Positions 16,654-27,022 of a stretch of 64,000 nt of DNA are shown here, piece after piece (within the stretch, counting starts at the first letter, position 1; each line of letters starts with the position of its first letter). The notes under the pieces are model-generated. The model was not told the origin of the DNA, made no database searches, and saw nothing but the letters and a program-made list of their open reading frames with translations. The stretch lies in NCBI RefSeq assembly GCF_001663155.1, contig NZ_CP015963.1:2504001-2568000 (forward strand), given 5' to 3'. This DNA is from Altererythrobacter ishigakiensis (GTDB taxonomy: Bacteria; Pseudomonadota; Alphaproteobacteria; Sphingomonadales; Sphingomonadaceae). Position numbers and translations under genes: made by a program.

Positions 16654-18900
16654 CTAATTATTGCTGCCTTCCAAAAAGTTCTCATCGACCCGCTGGCTGG
16701 GCCGAATGGTGCGCGGCATAGGCGGGGGCGGAGGCGGAATATCTTCGCCCGTTGCCCGCTCAAGGAAGTCATCGCTTGCAGCCTGACCTGGCTCATCTTG
16801 CGGCATAAATTGCGGTAGGCGCCCACCATCTCTCAGCGATTGTTCGCCTTCCACGGGCAATGGATAGCCATACTGGTCCACTTCTCGGCGCTGGGGGTCG
16901 ACCAGATTGCCGGACTCGTCGATGAAATAATAATCATCTGGATCGCCGTAGAGATATTCATCATCGGGTTCGAGCATCCAGCCGGGCAATTGCACCTCGG
17001 TGTCAAACTCTTCGACCGGACGTCCCTTCACCGCCTCACGCATGAAAGCAGAAAACGCCCGCGCTGGCGCGCGCCCGCCCTGCAGCCCGCGAACAGCGCG
17101 CGCATCGTCACGTCCCATCCACACACCGGTCGTTACGCCAGACGAAAACCCCACAAACCAACCGTCCTTGTTGGAACTGGTTGTGCCAGTCTTGCCCGCC
17201 ACCGGCCTGCCGATCTGGGCCGCCCGGCCGGTTCCAGTGCTCACGGCCGTCTGAAGCAGGTCCGTGATGCCTGCGGCGACATAGCTTGCAACAAGCTGGC
17301 GAGAGCGACCACGCTCATGCTTGTAAATCTCCTCACCGCTGGCCGTGGTGACCCGCAGGACACCGTAAGGTTCCACTGACATCCCCTTTTCGGAGATCGC
17401 CGCGAAAGCGCGCGTCATTTCGATCAGACGGACATCCGATGTGCCCAGAACCATCGAGGGGTAAGTTGAAATGGGGGATGATACGCCAAAACGCCGCGCC
17501 ATAGATGCCACCGTACCGAAGCCCACATCCTGACCCAAATTGGCCGCAACGGTGTTGACCGAATAAGCAAAGGCGGTGCGTACGTCGATTTCGCCCGCGA
17601 ACTTTCCATTCGAATTTCGCGGTCTCCAACCATCTATTTCTACGGGCACATCCTGAACGCGGTCATCAGGGGCATATCCCGCTTCGAGCGCCGCCAGATA
17701 AACGAACAGCTTCCATGCTGATCCCGGCTGGCGCTGCGCATTGGTAGCGCGGTTATAATTGCTCTCTACGTAGTCAGTGCCGCCAACCAGTGCCAGAATC
17801 GCGCCATCGCGATCTAGACTGACCAATGCGCCCTGTGCCCCTTCAGGAGTATTGGCCCGTACCGAAGCGGTTGCGGCCTCTTGCAAATCTGTATCCAGTG
17901 TCGTCCAGACTTCGATTGCTTCAAAGGTTTCAGGCAAAAGCAGATCAAGCTGAGGCAGGACGTAGTCAGTGAAATAGCGGACTGAATTCCCGCCGACTCT
18001 GGTCTTTAGCTTAACTGCATCCACATCGACCAAAGCTTGTTGCGGCGTGATATATCCCTGTTCACGCATCAAGCGCAGCACAGTCTGAGCGCGTGCAACC
18101 GCCGCATCAACATCTGCAGTTGGTGAATAGCGCGAGGGTGCTTTGACCAAACCAGCTATGATTGACGCTTCCGCGACGGACAGCTCGGTTGCCGGATGAC
18201 TGAAAAAATTTCTGCTGGCGCTATCGATGCCATAGGCGCCACCGCCGAAATATACCTTGTTGAGATATAGCTCGAGTATCTGTTCTTTGGTAAACTTCCA
18301 CTCGAGCGCCATCGCCAGCACCGCCTCACGCGCTTTGCGATCAATCGAGCGGTTGTTGTTGAGGAACAGGTTGCGGGCCAATTGCTGAGAAATGGTGGAT
18401 GTGCCGCCAATGCGACTGCGGTCACCGATGGTCCCTTCTACTATCGCACCAGTAAGACGGATCGGATCGACTCCGAAATGCGAATAGAATCGGCGGTCTT
18501 CTACCGCCACCATCGCATCCTTCATTACCTGCGGAATCTCGTCATAATCGAGCCAGTTACCGAAGCTTGGCCCCAATTCTACAATTGGCGTTCCATCGCG
18601 AGCACGCACCAATATTGTCTGATCGTTCTGCGTCGCCTTGAGCTGATAGTAGCTCGGTAATGTCTGGACCGCCGATGCCACCGCAATGATCAGAATTATT
18701 GCCGCCAAGACAGCAGCTCCCCCGCCCCACAGCGCGAGACGCTTAGCCCACAGTCTCACCCCACTTTGCGGACCTCCGCTGCCTGAACTGCGGCGAGTAC
18801 GCTTGCGGCGAGACCCTGGTTCACTGCGCTGATTGCGCTCAGCTGCGGCGCGCCTGCTGCCGCGCTTCATCCGCATTTTGGCGCCTCGTTTGGACGTCAC
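16654..18900 (-). CDS. Class A penicillin-binding protein (PBP1 type)
   Basis: A 748-aa bifunctional peptidoglycan synthase of the inner membrane. A strongly basic cytosolic tail (residues 1-50) precedes one transmembrane helix at about 55-78. The GT51 glycosyltransferase has catalytic Glu134 in VAVEDRRFYSH and GGTSTISQQLARN. The transpeptidase has the nucleophile S394 in PGSAWK, SVN at 447-449, and KTG at 570-572. The C-terminus is Pro-rich (PPPPPP region). It polymerises glycan strands and crosslinks peptides. It converges on degP with the terminator between. Confidence 0.92.
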   Translation of the reverse strand: MTSKRGAKMRMKRGSRRAAAERNQRSEPGSRRKRTRRSSGSGGPQSGVRLWAKRLALWGGGAAVLAAIILIIAVASAVQTLPSYYQLKATQNDQTILVRARDGTPIVELGPSFGNWLDYDEIPQVMKDAMVAVEDRRFYSHFGVDPIRLTGAIVEGTIGDRSRIGGTSTISQQLARNLFLNNNRSIDRKAREAVLAMALEWKFTKEQILELYLNKVYFGGGAYGIDSASRNFFSHPATELSVAEASIIAGLVKAPSRYSPTADVDAAVARAQTVLRLMREQGYITPQQALVDVDAVKLKTRVGGNSVRYFTDYVLPQLDLLLPETFEAIEVWTTLDTDLQEAATASVRANTPEGAQGALVSLDRDGAILALVGGTDYVESNYNRATNAQRQPGSAWKLFVYLAALEAGYAPDDRVQDVPVEIDGWRPRNSNGKFAGEIDVRTAFAYSVNTVAANLGQDVGFGTVASMARRFGVSSPISTYPSMVLGTSDVRLIEMTRAFAAISEKGMSVEPYGVLRVTTASGEEIYKHERGRSRQLVASYVAAGITDLLQTAVSTGTGRAAQIGRPVAGKTGTTSSNKDGWFVGFSSGVTTGVWMGRDDARAVRGLQGGRAPARAFSAFMREAVKGRPVEEFDTEVQLPGWMLEPDDEYLYGDPDDYYFIDESGNLVDPQRREVDQYGYPLPVEGEQSLRDGGRLPQFMPQDEPGQAASDDFLERATGEDIPPPPPPMPRTIRPSQRVDENFLEGSNN

Positions 18901-19002
18901 TATCTTACCCGACTGGTTTCATTTGATCGCTCACCATCGCGATGCATAGGCGAGTTGTAACCTTGCGTGAACGGGCCTCGGTCCGAATTTCCTCCGCTAT
19001 GA

Positions 19003-19404
19003 TCAATTCCCGGGGTCGAATTCAAGCGAAGCGGAATTGATGCAGTAGCGCATACCGCCTTCTTCACGGGGGCCATCAGGGAACACGTGGCCCAGGTGAC
19101 CGCCGCATTTCGCGCAAAGCACCTCAGTGCGGATCATACCATGCGAAATGTCCCGGCGCTCTTCGATCGTGTCGTCCTCAGCAGGCTTCGTAAAAGCTGG
19201 CCAGCCACAGCCCGAGTTGTACTTGGCATCACTGTCAAACAGCCGCGTACCGCACCCGGCGCACATGTATTCTCCTGCATCGTAATGCTTGTCATACTTT
19301 CCGGTGAAAGCCCGCTCAGTTCCGGCTTCACGCAGTATGTAATATTGCTCAGGCGTCAGCTTGGCGCGCCATTCTTCTTCGCTCAGCTCAACCTTGTCAG
19401 TCAT
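19003..19404 (-). CDS. msrB: Peptide methionine (R)-S-oxide reductase MsrB
   Basis: About 133 aa from ATG 19404 (GAGGAAT ribosome site; an upstream ATG-like start is less likely). It reduces the R epimer of methionine sulfoxide. Two CxxC pairs (CAGCG and CAKCG) bind structural zinc. The catalytic Cys is in [11 protein letters not shown] near the C-terminus, and the GWPAF and [11 protein letters not shown] motifs are present. It has no leader, so it is cytosolic. It lies 10 bp after the GST gene and is probably co-transcribed, a thiol/oxidative-damage pair. Confidence 0.93.
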   Translation of the reverse strand: MTDKVELSEEEWRAKLTPEQYYILREAGTERAFTGKYDKHYDAGEYMCAGCGTRLFDSDAKYNSGCGWPAFTKPAEDDTIEERRDISHGMIRTEVLCAKCGGHLGHVFPDGPREEGGMRYCINSASLEFDPGN

Positions 19405-19414
19405 TTCACATTCC

Positions 19415-20086
19415 TCAAACATCGACCTTCGCATAATGCGCGGGCGGCTGAATTACGCCCATGCGCTCAGTCAACAATGGGCGGAAGCTGGGGCGGCTCT
19501 TGAACACCGCGTACCAGCCTCGGGTCTGTTCATGACCTGCCCAGTCTATCCCGCCCAGGTAATCGGCTACAGATATCTGTGCAGCCGCCGCCAGATCGGC
19601 AAGGCTCATCGTCGATCCTGCCAGCCAGGGGCGATTGTCGATCAGCCAATCCATATAATCCAGATGCCCGTGCGCCAGCTTCATCGCTTCGCGCAGCACG
19701 CGCGAGTCTGGTGGCTGATTCAGCACGATCCGCTTTTTCATCCGCTCATTCAGCAATGGCGCCGTCACATCATTATAGAAATTCTCATCGAACAGCGCGA
19801 CCAGACGGCGGATCTCAGCTCGGTTTGCCGAAGTGCCATTGATCATCGGAGACTTATTGACCGTCTCTTCGAAATATTCGGCTATGGCGCGGCTATCGCA
19901 CAGCACGGTATCGCGTTCCTGATGCACCATCACCGGTGTGCGCCCCGCCGGGTTCAAATTCCAGAAATAATCGCTCGCCGACCAAGGGTCCTCACGAACC
20001 ATTTCATAGGCGACATTCTTTTCGCCCAGCAGCAGGCGAATCTTGCGCGAAAACGGACAAAGCGGGAATTGATATAGGCGCCACAT
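19415..20086 (-). CDS. Glutathione S-transferase family protein
   Basis: About 223 aa from ATG 20086 ([15 protein letters not shown]). The N-terminal thioredoxin-fold domain has a CPFS motif at the usual active-site position and [10 protein letters not shown] with the cis-Pro. [11 protein letters not shown] follows, the glutathione gamma-Glu binding element. The C-terminal domain is all helical, with the [18 protein letters not shown] helix bearing the N-capping box. Substrate is unknown. It is immediately upstream of msrB (10 bp), which hints at a shared role in thiol-based repair. Confidence 0.85.
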   Translation of the reverse strand: MWRLYQFPLCPFSRKIRLLLGEKNVAYEMVREDPWSASDYFWNLNPAGRTPVMVHQERDTVLCDSRAIAEYFEETVNKSPMINGTSANRAEIRRLVALFDENFYNDVTAPLLNERMKKRIVLNQPPDSRVLREAMKLAHGHLDYMDWLIDNRPWLAGSTMSLADLAAAAQISVADYLGGIDWAGHEQTRGWYAVFKSRPSFRPLLTERMGVIQPPAHYAKVDV

Positions 20087-20152
20087 ACTGCCAGTTCTCT
20101 TGCCGCAATTCACGCGGCAAATCTACTGACAGATAGGTGGTATAGTCGCTTT

Positions 20153-20515
20153 TCAGACGCCCGATGCATCAAGCATCAGCAAACAGCCAGGCATAACGCT
20201 ATCAAGCAAGTCCGCATCGAGCAAACGCTGCGCTTGCGCCTCTGCCAATTGTGAAACCTGATCGCGCGTCATCCCTGTATCATCAATTATCTTGGCCAAG
20301 GATCGGACGAAAAACTCACGACCGCGTGGGTCGATTGTGGGCCATGCTTTCGCCGCTTCGTCACCATTTGCTTGCCCGTAGGAAACCAGCGCAAATGCGG
20401 CTGAACACCGCAGCATGGCCGTATGCTCTTGGGACAATTGCGGCTCGTCTCTCTTTGCCGGAGGGGTCTGAAAGCTCGCAGCCATGAGGGCCGCCGCAGT
20501 AATCAATTTAATCAT
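20153..20515 (-). CDS. Small secreted protein of unknown function
   Basis: A 120-aa protein with a short signal peptide (MIKLITAAALMAASFQ) and a helical mature part: a conserved-looking MLRCSAAFALVSYGQ segment, then WPTIDPRGREFFVRSLAKIIDD and a C-terminal Cys. Two cysteines (MLRC and MPGC) may form a disulfide in the periplasm. I do not recognise the family. The reading frame, ATG start and leader make it a credible gene. It is upstream of the GST-msrB pair on the same strand, 66 bp away. Confidence 0.6.
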   Translation of the reverse strand: MIKLITAAALMAASFQTPPAKRDEPQLSQEHTAMLRCSAAFALVSYGQANGDEAAKAWPTIDPRGREFFVRSLAKIIDDTGMTRDQVSQLAEAQAQRLLDADLLDSVMPGCLLMLDASGV

Positions 20516-20620
20516 AGCCGGTGCCTATATCACTCAATCTGAACGCAGCGCTACCAATATGCTTGTTGTGACGCCCCCGTTGGCTTAGGCAAAAACAAGG
20601 CGAGAAGGAGAAACAACCGT

Positions 20621-21013
20621 ATGTTCAGTCATGTGATGGTCGGTTCAAACGACATCGAAGCTTCAAAGAAATTCTATGATGCTGTGCTCGGCGTACTTGG
20701 TGCAGGTGAGCCGATGCGCGATGAGAAAGAGGACGGCACGGTTCGCCTGTTCTACTTTCACAATGACAGCATATTCGCAGTCTCAACACCCATCGATGGG
20801 CAACCCGCAACCGCTGGCAATGGGTCGACTGTGGGCTTCGCTTGCGACAGTCTAGAGCAGATTCAGGCTTTGCACGATGCGGCAGTAGCCAACGGCGGAA
20901 CGAGCATCGAGGATCCACCGGGACCACGGACCAGCAACATCGGTACGTTGAACCTTTGCTACTTCCGAGATCCATCAGGCAACAAGATTTGCGGCCTTCA
21001 CCGCGCGGGTTGA
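20621..21013 (+). CDS. VOC (glyoxalase-fold) family protein
   Basis: A 130-aa single-domain VOC protein. It begins FSHVMVGSNDIEASKKFYDAVLG and ends with FRDPSGNKICGLH. A strong ribosome site (AAGGAGAAA) precedes the ATG at 20621. A C-terminal pattern of this kind is common in uncharacterised lyase-like VOC proteins of alphaproteobacteria. Substrate and metal use cannot be inferred. It is a distant paralogue of the VOC protein at 4166-4555, similar in size but not in detail. It is monocistronic. Confidence 0.82.
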   Translation: MFSHVMVGSNDIEASKKFYDAVLGVLGAGEPMRDEKEDGTVRLFYFHNDSIFAVSTPIDGQPATAGNGSTVGFACDSLEQIQALHDAAVANGGTSIEDPPGPRTSNIGTLNLCYFRDPSGNKICGLHRAG

Positions 21014-21062
21014 TCTTCAATTAGCCGGACCATCCGCGATCACGGCCAAACGAAAGTCACGA

Positions 21063-21656
21063 TCAACGACTCAGTTGGAATACTGCGAATTCGGCGCGCC
21101 AGTTAGCTGCTGTCGCGCCGATTTCCTTTTTCCCTGAAAAAAACCATGCGTTCTCTATTGTGGCCCGCTTTGCGCGGGCCAGCTCACGAAAATCATCGAT
21201 CGTTACGTGATGAATGTTTTTTGTCTCAAACCAGCTGACCGGCAGAGCACGGGTCACTGGCATGCGCCCGCCGAACATCAAGGCAGTGCGCGTGCGCCAA
21301 TGAGCGAAGTTGGGAAAGCTGACGAAAGCCTGATTGCCGACCCGCAATAGCTCATCAAGCATCTTGTCCGGCCGTTCCGCCGTTTGCAGGGTCTGCGAGA
21401 GAATTGCGTAGTCAAACGCCTTGTCAGGGTAGTTTGCCAGATCGCTGTCGGCATCGCCCTGAACCACGGACAGTCCGCGTGCAACGCAGCGCTCTACACA
21501 CATCGCATCGATCTCGATCCCGCGCGCATCGCACGACGCATCACGCTCTAAAACGTCCATCAGATCGCCTGTGCCACAACCTATATCAAGGACGCGCGAG
21601 TTTGGCCGAACGTGCCTAGCGATCACAGCAAGGTCAGGACGTAATTCCTCAGCCAT
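21063..21656 (-). CDS. metW: MetW, methionine biosynthesis methyltransferase-like protein
   Basis: A 197-aa class I methyltransferase-fold protein, always paired with MetX in this group. The SAM loop [15 protein letters not shown] and the MetW-type [24 protein letters not shown] segment are clear. MetW is thought to assist or regulate homoserine acylation; the exact reaction is not settled. Its ATG lies inside the last codons of metX (8-bp overlap, 21649-21656), so the two are translationally coupled. Confidence 0.9.
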   Translation of the reverse strand: MAEELRPDLAVIARHVRPNSRVLDIGCGTGDLMDVLERDASCDARGIEIDAMCVERCVARGLSVVQGDADSDLANYPDKAFDYAILSQTLQTAERPDKMLDELLRVGNQAFVSFPNFAHWRTRTALMFGGRMPVTRALPVSWFETKNIHHVTIDDFRELARAKRATIENAWFFSGKKEIGATAANWRAEFAVFQLSR

Positions 21657-22749
21657 CGATGAAGCCCTTCATCACCCGATCAAGTGCAGGAACGTCCAGC
21701 AAGAAACTGTCGTGCCCAAAGGGTGCGCTAAGTTCGACAAAGCTCACCTTTGCGCCTGCCGCATTCAACGCGTGAACGACATGGCGACTTTCTGCGGTGG
21801 GATAGAGCCAGTCGCTGTCAAAGCTGATGAGGCAAAAGCGCGCAGATGAACCAGCAAAGGCATTGGCAAGAGTCCCCCTATGCTCCTCTGCCAGATCGAA
21901 ATAGTCCATCGCACGCGTAATGTAGAGATAGCTGTTGGCATCGAAGCGCTGGGTAAAGCCGCTGCCTTGATAACGCAGATAACTTTCGACCTGGAAATCC
22001 GCGTCAAAGCCAAAGCTCTTGGTGTCGCGATCCTGCAAATTACGCCCGAATTTTTCCGTCAGCCCTTCCTCGGAGAGGTAGGTTATATGTGCGGCCATGC
22101 GTGCCACAGCCAGACCATTGTCAGGAGAGGCATCGGAACCGTAGTAATCCCCTTCGTTCCAATTGCGATCCGCCATAATCGCTTGTCTGCCAACCTCATG
22201 GAATGCGATATTCTGCGCCGAATGCCGCGCCGATGATGCAATCACAAGCACCCGCTCTGCCCGCTCCGGCCAGTTGGCAGCCAAGCTGAGCGCTTGCATC
22301 CCGCCCATTGATCCGCCGATAACCGTATGCAACTTTTCGATACCGAGCTCGTCCAATAGACCGACCAGCCCGCGCACCATATCGCGGATTGTGATGACCG
22401 GGAAACGCATGCCATATGGCTTGCCATCCTCTGCCAGCGAGGCGGGGCCGGTCGAGCCCATGCAGCTGCCAATCACATTCGCACAGATGACAAAGAATCG
22501 GTCCGTGTCGATGACTTCGCCCGGGCCAACCAATCGCTCCCACCAACCCGGCTTTCCCGTGATGGGATGATCGGACGCCACATACTGATCACCTGTCAAG
22601 GCGTGGCAAATCAGGATCGCGTTGGTCTTATCCGCAGCCAGCTCACCATAGGTTTCATACGCAATTTCGACACCAGACAGCACCTGCCCGCTATCAAGCG
22701 GCAAGTCCGCGCTGAGCTTTACGCGCTTCGAGGCGATCTCTGGTGCCAT
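21649..22749 (-). CDS. metX: Homoserine O-acyltransferase MetX
   Basis: About 366 aa from ATG 22749 ([12 protein letters not shown]). It activates homoserine with acetyl- or succinyl-CoA in methionine synthesis. The alpha/beta-hydrolase fold shows [11 protein letters not shown], the nucleophile elbow [10 protein letters not shown], and the catalytic His in FGHDSFLLD. The start is uncertain: the frame is open to 22908, and a GTG at 22791 ([11 protein letters not shown]) also reads like protein. The clear homology begins near [14 protein letters not shown] looked for a SAM riboswitch upstream and found none. It diverges from hisC. Confidence 0.88.
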   Translation of the reverse strand: MAPEIASKRVKLSADLPLDSGQVLSGVEIAYETYGELAADKTNAILICHALTGDQYVASDHPITGKPGWWERLVGPGEVIDTDRFFVICANVIGSCMGSTGPASLAEDGKPYGMRFPVITIRDMVRGLVGLLDELGIEKLHTVIGGSMGGMQALSLAANWPERAERVLVIASSARHSAQNIAFHEVGRQAIMADRNWNEGDYYGSDASPDNGLAVARMAAHITYLSEEGLTEKFGRNLQDRDTKSFGFDADFQVESYLRYQGSGFTQRFDANSYLYITRAMDYFDLAEEHRGTLANAFAGSSARFCLISFDSDWLYPTAESRHVVHALNAAGAKVSFVELSAPFGHDSFLLDVPALDRVMKGFIDG

Positions 22750-22855
22750 TGGGCGTGTCGATTGGGCGAGAGCGGCGCGCAAGTCAATCACGCCCAGCGA
22801 ATTGGCGCATTTCCATTTTCTTTCCGCGCCCAAAGCGGTTATTCGCCCCCGCGTT

Positions 22856-23968
22856 ATGACTGACGCCAAGCCAAGCCGCCCCGAAGGCAAACCGTGGATC
22901 ATGGGCATTCACGCCTATGTTCCGGGCAAAGCTGTGGGCGCGAATGGCAAGCGGCTGGTCAAACTTTCCGCGAATGAAAACCCTTTGGGCACGAGCGACG
23001 CCGCGAATGCAGCGCGCAAAGCCGTGACTGACAGCGCAGAATATCCCGATCCCGACGCGCGCGAATTGCGGCAGAAGATCGCTGAGGTGCATGGGATTGA
23101 TCCGGCGCGGATCGTCTGCGGTACTGGCTCCGACGAGTTGCTCAATCTGGTGGCGCAAGGCTTTGCCGGGACAGGCGATGAAGTGCTGTTCAGCCGTTTC
23201 AGCTTCTCCGTATACAATATTGCAGCGCGGCGCTGCGGCGCAACGCCGGTGGAGGCGCCAGACGCTGACTATGCCACGGATGTGGGCGCATTGCTGGCTG
23301 CGGTAACAGACAAGACGCGCGTCGTTTTCCTAGCAAACCCCAACAATCCCACCGGCACCTATCTGCCGCGCAGCGAAGTCGAGCGTTTGCATGCCGGATT
23401 GCCGGCAGAAGTGCTGTTGGTGGTGGACCAAGCCTATGCCGAATATCTTGAAGAAGACGAAGATGACGGTGGATTAGAGCTGGCGGCAGCACATGATAAC
23501 GTTCTGGTGACGCGCACATTTTCCAAAATTTACGGTCTGGCTGGCGAACGCATTGGCTGGGCCACCGGCGCGCCTCATTTGATTGATGTCCTCAACCGCA
23601 TTCGCGGGCCTTTCAACGTCACCAGCAGCGGACAAGCTGCCGCGACTGCAGCCCTTGATGATCAGAAATTTGTTACCCGCAGCCGCGATCATAATGCGCA
23701 AGAACTGGCCCGCTTCACCGCCGCAATCGAAGCCTTGGGCAATCACGGACTGAGGCCCATACCGAGTAAAGCGAATTTCCTGCTGGTGCTGTTTGAAGGC
23801 GCGGTCACTGCTGAGCGGGCGCTTAGTGCGATCAGCGGCGCAGGTTATGCCGTGCGCCATCTGCCGGGACAGGGCCTACCTAACGCTTTGCGCATTACCA
23901 TAGGTCACCGCTCAGACATGGACCAGATTGCCTCGACTCTGCGCACGCTTTGCGGAGAGAGCAAATGA
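22856..23968 (+). CDS. hisC: Histidinol-phosphate/aromatic aminotransferase HisC
   Basis: About 370 aa from ATG 22856; no obvious Shine-Dalgarno precedes it. A fold-type I PLP aminotransferase: [12 protein letters not shown] at the N-terminus, [11 protein letters not shown], the D-x-A-Y segment VVDQAYAEY, and the PLP lysine in [17 protein letters not shown]. It transaminates imidazole acetol phosphate, and in Zymomonas the homologue next to tyrC also serves tyrosine and phenylalanine synthesis. The 4-bp overlap with the following tyrA supports the same dual role here. Confidence 0.9.
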   Translation: MTDAKPSRPEGKPWIMGIHAYVPGKAVGANGKRLVKLSANENPLGTSDAANAARKAVTDSAEYPDPDARELRQKIAEVHGIDPARIVCGTGSDELLNLVAQGFAGTGDEVLFSRFSFSVYNIAARRCGATPVEAPDADYATDVGALLAAVTDKTRVVFLANPNNPTGTYLPRSEVERLHAGLPAEVLLVVDQAYAEYLEEDEDDGGLELAAAHDNVLVTRTFSKIYGLAGERIGWATGAPHLIDVLNRIRGPFNVTSSGQAAATAALDDQKFVTRSRDHNAQELARFTAAIEALGNHGLRPIPSKANFLLVLFEGAVTAERALSAISGAGYAVRHLPGQGLPNALRITIGHRSDMDQIASTLRTLCGESK

Positions 23969-24867
23969 GCATTCAATCTGTCGCGATTATCGGCCTCGGT
24001 TTGCTGGGCGGCTCGATCGGGCTGGCGGTAAAGGCGCGCGCGCCGAATATCGTGACCACCGGCTATGATGCAGACGCCGATGTGCGCACCAAGGCCACTG
24101 AGCGCGGTCTTGTCAGAACCGTTTTTGACAGTGCCGCCGATGCAGTGGCCGAAGCAGATCTCGTGATCCTCTGTGTTCCGGTCGGCGCGATGAAGTCGGC
24201 AGCGACTGAGATTGCAAGCCATTTGAAGCCCGGCGCAATCATCAGCGATGTTGGTTCATCCAAGCAGAGCGTGATCGACGACCTCACCGCTGCCCTGCCC
24301 GGAGCCACCCTTATTCCGGCGCACCCTGTTGCCGGAACAGAGCAAAGCGGGCCGGAGGCAGGCTTTGCCACTCTGTTTGAAAACCGCTGGTGCATCCTGA
24401 CACCCCCTCAAGGCGCAGATGAAGCTGCTGTCGAGGCTCTCGCAGAGTTTTGGGGCCAGCTCGGCTCTAAGATCGAAATCATGGATGCAGAGCATCATGA
24501 TCTTGTGCTCGCAGTCACCAGCCATATTCCTCACCTGATTGCGTACACAATCGTGGGCACAGCCAGTGATCTGGAGGATGTCACCCGCAGCGAAGTGATC
24601 AAATATTCTGCCGGCGGTTTCCGCGATTTCACCCGCATCGCGGCTTCCAACCCGACGATGTGGCGCGATGTGTTCCTGCATAACAAGTCTGCCGTGCTCG
24701 AAATGCTTGGGCGGTTCACAGAGGACCTCACGGCGCTGCAACGCGCCATACGTTCAGGCGATGGCGATACCTTGCACGAACTGTTTAGCCGCACCCGCGC
24801 TATTCGCCGTGGTATCATCGAAGAAGGGCAGGATGACGCGGCGCCAGATTTCGGCCGCGAGCATTAG
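23965..24867 (+). CDS. tyrA: Prephenate/arogenate (cyclohexadienyl) dehydrogenase
   Basis: About 300 aa from the ATG at 23965, which overlaps the hisC stop (ATGA). The N-terminal Rossmann motif is [14 protein letters not shown]. The catalytic-domain segments are [13 protein letters not shown] (the His that abstracts the hydroxyl proton) and [15 protein letters not shown]. It oxidatively decarboxylates prephenate and/or arogenate toward tyrosine. There is no ACT domain, as in the TyrC type of this order. It converges on plsC with a 2-bp gap. Confidence 0.9.
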   Translation: MSIQSVAIIGLGLLGGSIGLAVKARAPNIVTTGYDADADVRTKATERGLVRTVFDSAADAVAEADLVILCVPVGAMKSAATEIASHLKPGAIISDVGSSKQSVIDDLTAALPGATLIPAHPVAGTEQSGPEAGFATLFENRWCILTPPQGADEAAVEALAEFWGQLGSKIEIMDAEHHDLVLAVTSHIPHLIAYTIVGTASDLEDVTRSEVIKYSAGGFRDFTRIAASNPTMWRDVFLHNKSAVLEMLGRFTEDLTALQRAIRSGDGDTLHELFSRTRAIRRGIIEEGQDDAAPDFGREH

Positions 24868-24869
24868 CT

Positions 24870-25550
24870 TTACTTGCTGAGCGCGTTGATTGCCTCATGC
24901 ACGCGCGTTTCAACTTCTGCGCGCGGCAGGCCCGGGGGGATCGGTTCACCAATTCTGTATGTAATTGTTCCAGGACGCTTCCAAATCCGGTGGTAAAGCG
25001 GGCCGCTATTAACTGCCACAGGAATAACCTGAAGACCGAGTAACTTGTACAAGCCGGCAAATCCGGACTGTAGTTTAGGCTGATTGCCATGCGGAACGCG
25101 CGTACCCTCTGGGAAAATAACTAACGGCCTGCCTTCCGAAAGTCGTTCCTTGGCCTTGGCAATCATTGTGCGCAGCGCCCTCGCCCCACCCTCACGTTCG
25201 ACCGGAATCAAGCCATAGACAATCGCAGACCGGCCCCAGCCCGGCAAAGAGAACAATTCACGTTTGGCGAATACTGAGGGGTTGTCGAGCAAGAGCGGCA
25301 TATCAATCGCCTCAAAGAAGCTCTCGTGCTTGATCGCGTAAAGTGCCGGGCCGTCCGCGAGTTCGCCTTCGACCCCTACTTTGATGCCCACCAGATTTCG
25401 CAAGCACCAGCGATGCCAGGCCGCCCAGGTTCGCACTACTGCGCGCAGCTGGCCCTGCCCGAGAAACAGAGCAATAACCGATGCAATCACAAGGATTGCG
25501 CTCCAGCCATAGAATACAGGGTAATAGATCAGGCTGCGCAAGATCGACAT
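24870..25550 (-). CDS. plsC: 1-acyl-glycerol-3-phosphate acyltransferase (PlsC family)
   Basis: A 226-aa membrane-bound acyltransferase. An N-terminal hydrophobic helix (SLIYYPVFYGWSAILVIASVIALFL) anchors it. The catalytic motif reads KHESFFEAIDMP, an H-x4-E version of the usual NHx4D, a variant known in this branch. The second motif FPEGTRVPHG is standard. It acylates lysophosphatidic acid in phospholipid synthesis. It is the last gene of the ftsE-ftsX-ydcF-plsC run, 9 bp after ydcF. Confidence 0.88.
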   Translation of the reverse strand: MSILRSLIYYPVFYGWSAILVIASVIALFLGQGQLRAVVRTWAAWHRWCLRNLVGIKVGVEGELADGPALYAIKHESFFEAIDMPLLLDNPSVFAKRELFSLPGWGRSAIVYGLIPVEREGGARALRTMIAKAKERLSEGRPLVIFPEGTRVPHGNQPKLQSGFAGLYKLLGLQVIPVAVNSGPLYHRIWKRPGTITYRIGEPIPPGLPRAEVETRVHEAINALSK

Positions 25551-25559
25551 CGAGCCGGC

Positions 25560-26090
25560 CTATAAACCGGTCAGCGCAACGAATTCGCTCGCCAACAGCT
25601 TGTTATACTCGATTAACATGGTGCCCATGCGAAATCGCGTCGGTACTGCGTCGCGCACGACCACGATACTCCCTGGCAACAAGCGCTCCAGCTCAGAAGC
25701 CGCGCGACGCATATGCCAATCGCTGGTCACCAGTCGCAGTGTCTTGTGCTTGTTGGCTTTTGCCCAGTCTAGGATCTCTGTCGCATTACTGCGGGTATCA
25801 GTTGCCTCAAATCCCAGATCGACGCAGCAATTCATCTGTCGCCGAGAAACAGAAAATTCCGCCGCGAATTCCTCAGCTGTAACGTCGCTATTCACACCGC
25901 TGACCAGCATCTTCTGCGCCAGACCTCGATCGAGAATTTCGATTCCGCGCTGAATGCGCCCCGCCTCGCCCGTCGCAACCACGATTGCATCGGTCTTGAC
26001 TTCACCTGCGGGACCGGGGGTGCTGGCAGCAAACCAGACAAATCCGAAAACCCAGATCAGGAACAGTCCTGCAAAAATTCGCAAGATCAC
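25560..26090 (-). CDS. YdcF/DUF218 family membrane-anchored protein
   Basis: About 176 aa from a GTG at 26090 that overlaps the ftsX stop (GTGA); the longer open frame runs antiparallel through ftsX coding and is not credible as protein. One N-terminal membrane helix (ILRIFAGLFLIWVFGFVWF) precedes a DUF218 domain: TDAIVVATGEAGRIQRGIEIL, LGFEATDTRSNATE, and LVTSDWHMRRA. DUF218 proteins (SanA/YdcF/ElyC) act in envelope polymer biology, with reaction unknown. The coupling to ftsX and plsC supports an envelope role. Confidence 0.82.
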   Translation of the reverse strand: MILRIFAGLFLIWVFGFVWFAASTPGPAGEVKTDAIVVATGEAGRIQRGIEILDRGLAQKMLVSGVNSDVTAEEFAAEFSVSRRQMNCCVDLGFEATDTRSNATEILDWAKANKHKTLRLVTSDWHMRRAASELERLLPGSIVVVRDAVPTRFRMGTMLIEYNKLLASEFVALTGL

Positions 26091-27022
26091 AGCATGCGCC
26101 TCAAGGCCGATAGCAAAGTCGTGCGAGCCGTTAGCATCGCTAGCGCAACCCCGCCAAGCGGTATGGCAAAAAGAATGCCCCAATCGGCAAGTTTCAGATT
26201 TCCACCCGCGACCATGCCTGAATCGATTGCGGCAAAGCGGTTGCCAATCACCCATATCGCCAGCACTCCAAGTGCAAGGCCAGCCGCTCCGCCGATCAAA
26301 GCGTCAAAAGCGACAGTGCGCTGAAAGATGCGGGCGATCTGTTGATCGGTCCCGCCAAGCAAATGCACGATTTCAATCGTTTGCTGATGCGCATTGAACG
26401 CACTTCTGGCGCCGAGCCACACGGCGGCTGCACTGCCCATGGCCAGCAAAACAATCAGCGCCAACGCCATATATTGCAAGGAAGAGAGCGCGTCATAAAC
26501 AGGCTTTAGCCAATCTGATTGTGCATCAACCCGGGCGCTCGGAATCTCTTCGATCAAAATCGCGTTGAGGCGGCTGACCTCATTTTTATCAGCAATGCCG
26601 GATAGCTGTGCGTCGACCAGTGAGGGGATAGGGATTGAACCGCTCGTGCCGTCCAATTGCCCGATCCATGGAGCCAAAAGCTCCTCCAGATCCCGCTGCG
26701 GAACAACACGGACACTTGTGACTGACGGGTCGGCGATCAGGATTTCAGCCGCCCGTTTCGCCTGCGCATCACGGATTGTGGCATCCGCCTCAATAATCTG
26801 CACCGTGAGTGCGCTGGACAAATCGGCCTCAGCGCGCTCGATGAGATTGCCTAAGGCCAGCCCGGCAGCGGCAGCCATAACGGTGAGCGCGATCATGATG
26901 GCGATCACCCAGGGAATTGGCCCACGACTGCGCGAACGCGGCACGAGAACATCCACCCGTTTGCCACTAAACGGTCTCAAACCCCGGGCGATTTCCCGGC
27001 CATGAAAAGGGGAGCTCTTCAC
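26087..27022 (-). CDS. ftsX: FtsX, cell-division ABC permease
   Basis: A 311-aa integral membrane protein. Topology by eye: a cytosolic basic tail, TM1 at about 38-60, a periplasmic loop of roughly 110 residues containing VTSVRVVPQRDLEELL, then three further helices. The last ends in TARTTLLSALRRML. With FtsE it controls peptidoglycan hydrolases at the septum. Its ATG overlaps the ftsE stop by 4 bp. Confidence 0.9.
   Translation of the reverse strand: MKSSPFHGREIARGLRPFSGKRVDVLVPRSRSRGPIPWVIAIMIALTVMAAAAGLALGNLIERAEADLSSALTVQIIEADATIRDAQAKRAAEILIADPSVTSVRVVPQRDLEELLAPWIGQLDGTSGSIPIPSLVDAQLSGIADKNEVSRLNAILIEEIPSARVDAQSDWLKPVYDALSSLQYMALALIVLLAMGSAAAVWLGARSAFNAHQQTIEIVHLLGGTDQQIARIFQRTVAFDALIGGAAGLALGVLAIWVIGNRFAAIDSGMVAGGNLKLADWGILFAIPLGGVALAMLTARTTLLSALRRML

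Noticed and set aside
22750..22855. SAM-II-type riboswitch upstream of metX
   Set aside because: Some alphaproteobacteria have one here. The stretch GTGATTGACTTGCGCGCC recalls part of it, but the conserved downstream pairing (TTAAACAAG with CGGCT) is missing, and the region overlaps a possible coding extension.
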